Of a stretch of 64,000 nucleotides of DNA, positions 63,401 through 64,000 are shown piece after piece (the stretch's first letter is position 1; each line of letters begins with the position of its first letter). The notes beneath the pieces were generated by a model, which saw nothing but the letters and a program-made list of their open reading frames with translations, was not told where the DNA came from and ran no database searches. A program made the translations under genes and the position numbers. Source of the DNA: Paenibacillus sp. YYML68 (GTDB taxonomy: Bacteria > Bacillota > Bacilli > Paenibacillales > NBRC-103111); NCBI RefSeq assembly GCF_027923405.1, contig NZ_BQYI01000001.1:2086501-2150500 (forward strand), written 5' to 3'.

Positions 63401-63649
63401 CTATACGTGAACAGCTTCCTCGTATGTACCGTGAATGAGCTGCTTCAGCTGCGCGTAGAGCAGGTCCGGGGATTCTGCGCAGACGACGCCGGCTTTGCCG
63501 ACCTTCACGATGCACTGCTTCGAGCATTGCTTGCAGCAGCCGATACAATCCTTCTTCTTATGCTCGAGCTCCGGGAATTCTTCCTTTAGTGATTTGAACA
63601 CAGACTTTGAGCCTTGCTTGAAGTTTTTGCAGCAGTACTTAAGTTTCAT
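63401..63649 (-). CDS. DUF1450 (YuzB-like) cysteine-rich protein
   Basis: 82 residues with seven cysteines in KYCCKNF, DCIGCCKQCSKQCIV and VVCAESPD, typical of DUF1450/YuzB. Function is unknown; iron-sulfur or metal binding is plausible. GGAGGG lies 7 nt before the chosen ATG at 63649; the frame extends to 63694 but that start sits in the Fur-like box. The promoter and box just upstream suggest iron-dependent control. Confidence 0.9.
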   Translation of the reverse strand: MKLKYCCKNFKQGSKSVFKSLKEEFPELEHKKKDCIGCCKQCSKQCIVKVGKAGVVCAESPDLLYAQLKQLIHGTYEEAVHV

Positions 63650-63679
63650 CGGGCTTCCCTCCGGATTGTCCGCTTGCTC

Positions 63680-63698
63680 GGTAATGATAATCATTCTC
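63680..63698 (-). promoter_or_regulatory. Fur-like box over the start of the DUF1450 transcript
   Basis: The 19-mer at 63680-63698 (core TAATGATAATCATT) matches the classical Fur consensus at 17 of 19 positions. It lies just downstream of the -10 box, where a bound repressor would block initiation. Zur or PerR sites share part of this pattern. Confidence 0.75.
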
Positions 63699-63702
63699 GA
63701 TT

Positions 63703-63732
63703 ATTATATAAGCAGAAGCGAGCTTCTGTCAA
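63703..63732 (-). promoter_or_regulatory. Near-consensus promoter of the DUF1450 gene
   Basis: On the minus strand TTGACA (63727-63732), 18 nt, then TATAAT (63703-63708): both hexamers perfect. Confidence 0.8.
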
Positions 63733-63858
63733 TGTATACTTTCGTACAGATTACTTGCATGATGAGCTTGTACGTATATAGGCTGGGCTCGCATCGTATT
63801 GTAGGGTGTGACACCCGGGCACACTAGTTCAGAGGCTTGTCGGTCTAGGAGGGAGAAG

Positions 63859-64000
63859 ATGGAACAGCCATTGCATGAACGAAGAATCGAAATTGAAGGT
63901 GTATTCGAAATTCCGCAGCACGTATCGCATGAGCAGTTTAAGGCAGAGCTGTACAACCTATTTCAGACACGGGGATGGGACTTCAAGGGCTACACGGCAG
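63859..64000 (+). CDS. Unidentified gene, cut by the window end
   Basis: The first 47 residues are seen, starting MEQPLHERRIEIEGVFEIP and continuing as a soluble, mixed-charge sequence with the helix HEQFKAELYNLFQTRGWDF. AGGAGG precedes the ATG at 63859 by 6 nt. I do not recognise the family from this fragment. Confidence 0.7.
   Translation, partial: MEQPLHERRIEIEGVFEIPQHVSHEQFKAELYNLFQTRGWDFKGYTA

Overview
This is a chromosomal window from a Gram-positive, moderately GC-rich endospore-former, most likely Paenibacillus or a close relative. The clues are S-layer-homology and FIMAH-type surface proteins, YesM/YesN two-component systems beside sugar ABC transporters, a SpoIIM-family protein, a DUF1450 (YuzB-like) protein, strong AGGAGG ribosome sites and frequent TTG/GTG starts. 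No rRNA, tRNA, prophage or complete insertion sequence was seen.

Layout. 1-4.1 kb: a membrane diguanylate cyclase paired with an orphan substrate-binding lipoprotein, then a divergent NAD-dependent epimerase. 4.2-12.7 kb: a type III-B (Cmr) CRISPR locus on the minus strand (cmr1-6), followed by an overlapping DUF6602 nuclease-like gene and a short array with type I-C-style repeats and its own promoter. There is no cas1, cas2 or cas6 here. 12.8-14.6 kb: a dead S-layer/beta-propeller gene with at least four stops and two frameshifts. 15-18.4 kb: a three-gene operon in which a VioB/RebD-like protein is split in two and followed by a small allene-oxide-cyclase-like barrel. 18.6-21.7 kb: an ECF transporter whose two ATPases have complementary defects. 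21.8-23.9 kb: an Rpn/PD-(D/E)XK gene with a strong internal start, plus a recent broken duplicate carrying a different C-terminal tail. 24-32 kb: a sugar ABC importer followed by a sensor kinase - second binding protein - response regulator block. 32-35.5 kb: two secreted proteins and a MATE transporter.

35.6-36.1 kb is a 9-copy, 63-bp tandem repeat, each unit carrying a palindrome. Downstream of it, 36.2-45.8 kb holds an L-rhamnose pathway: bifunctional aldolase/dehydrogenase, an ASRT-family protein, isomerase, kinase and a DeoR regulator, then lutABC. Read together, rhamnose is converted to DHAP and L-lactaldehyde, lactaldehyde is oxidised to L-lactate, and LutABC carries lactate to pyruvate.

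45.9-64 kb holds cell-wall enzymes (glucosaminidase, polysaccharide deacetylase), a large secreted multidomain protein, a heterodimeric ABC exporter, the MoxR-DUF58-DUF4129-DUF4350 cluster with SpoIIM-like and RDD membrane proteins, a cold-shock protein, and a DUF1450 gene under a near-consensus promoter overlapped by a Fur-like box. The window ends inside an unidentified gene.
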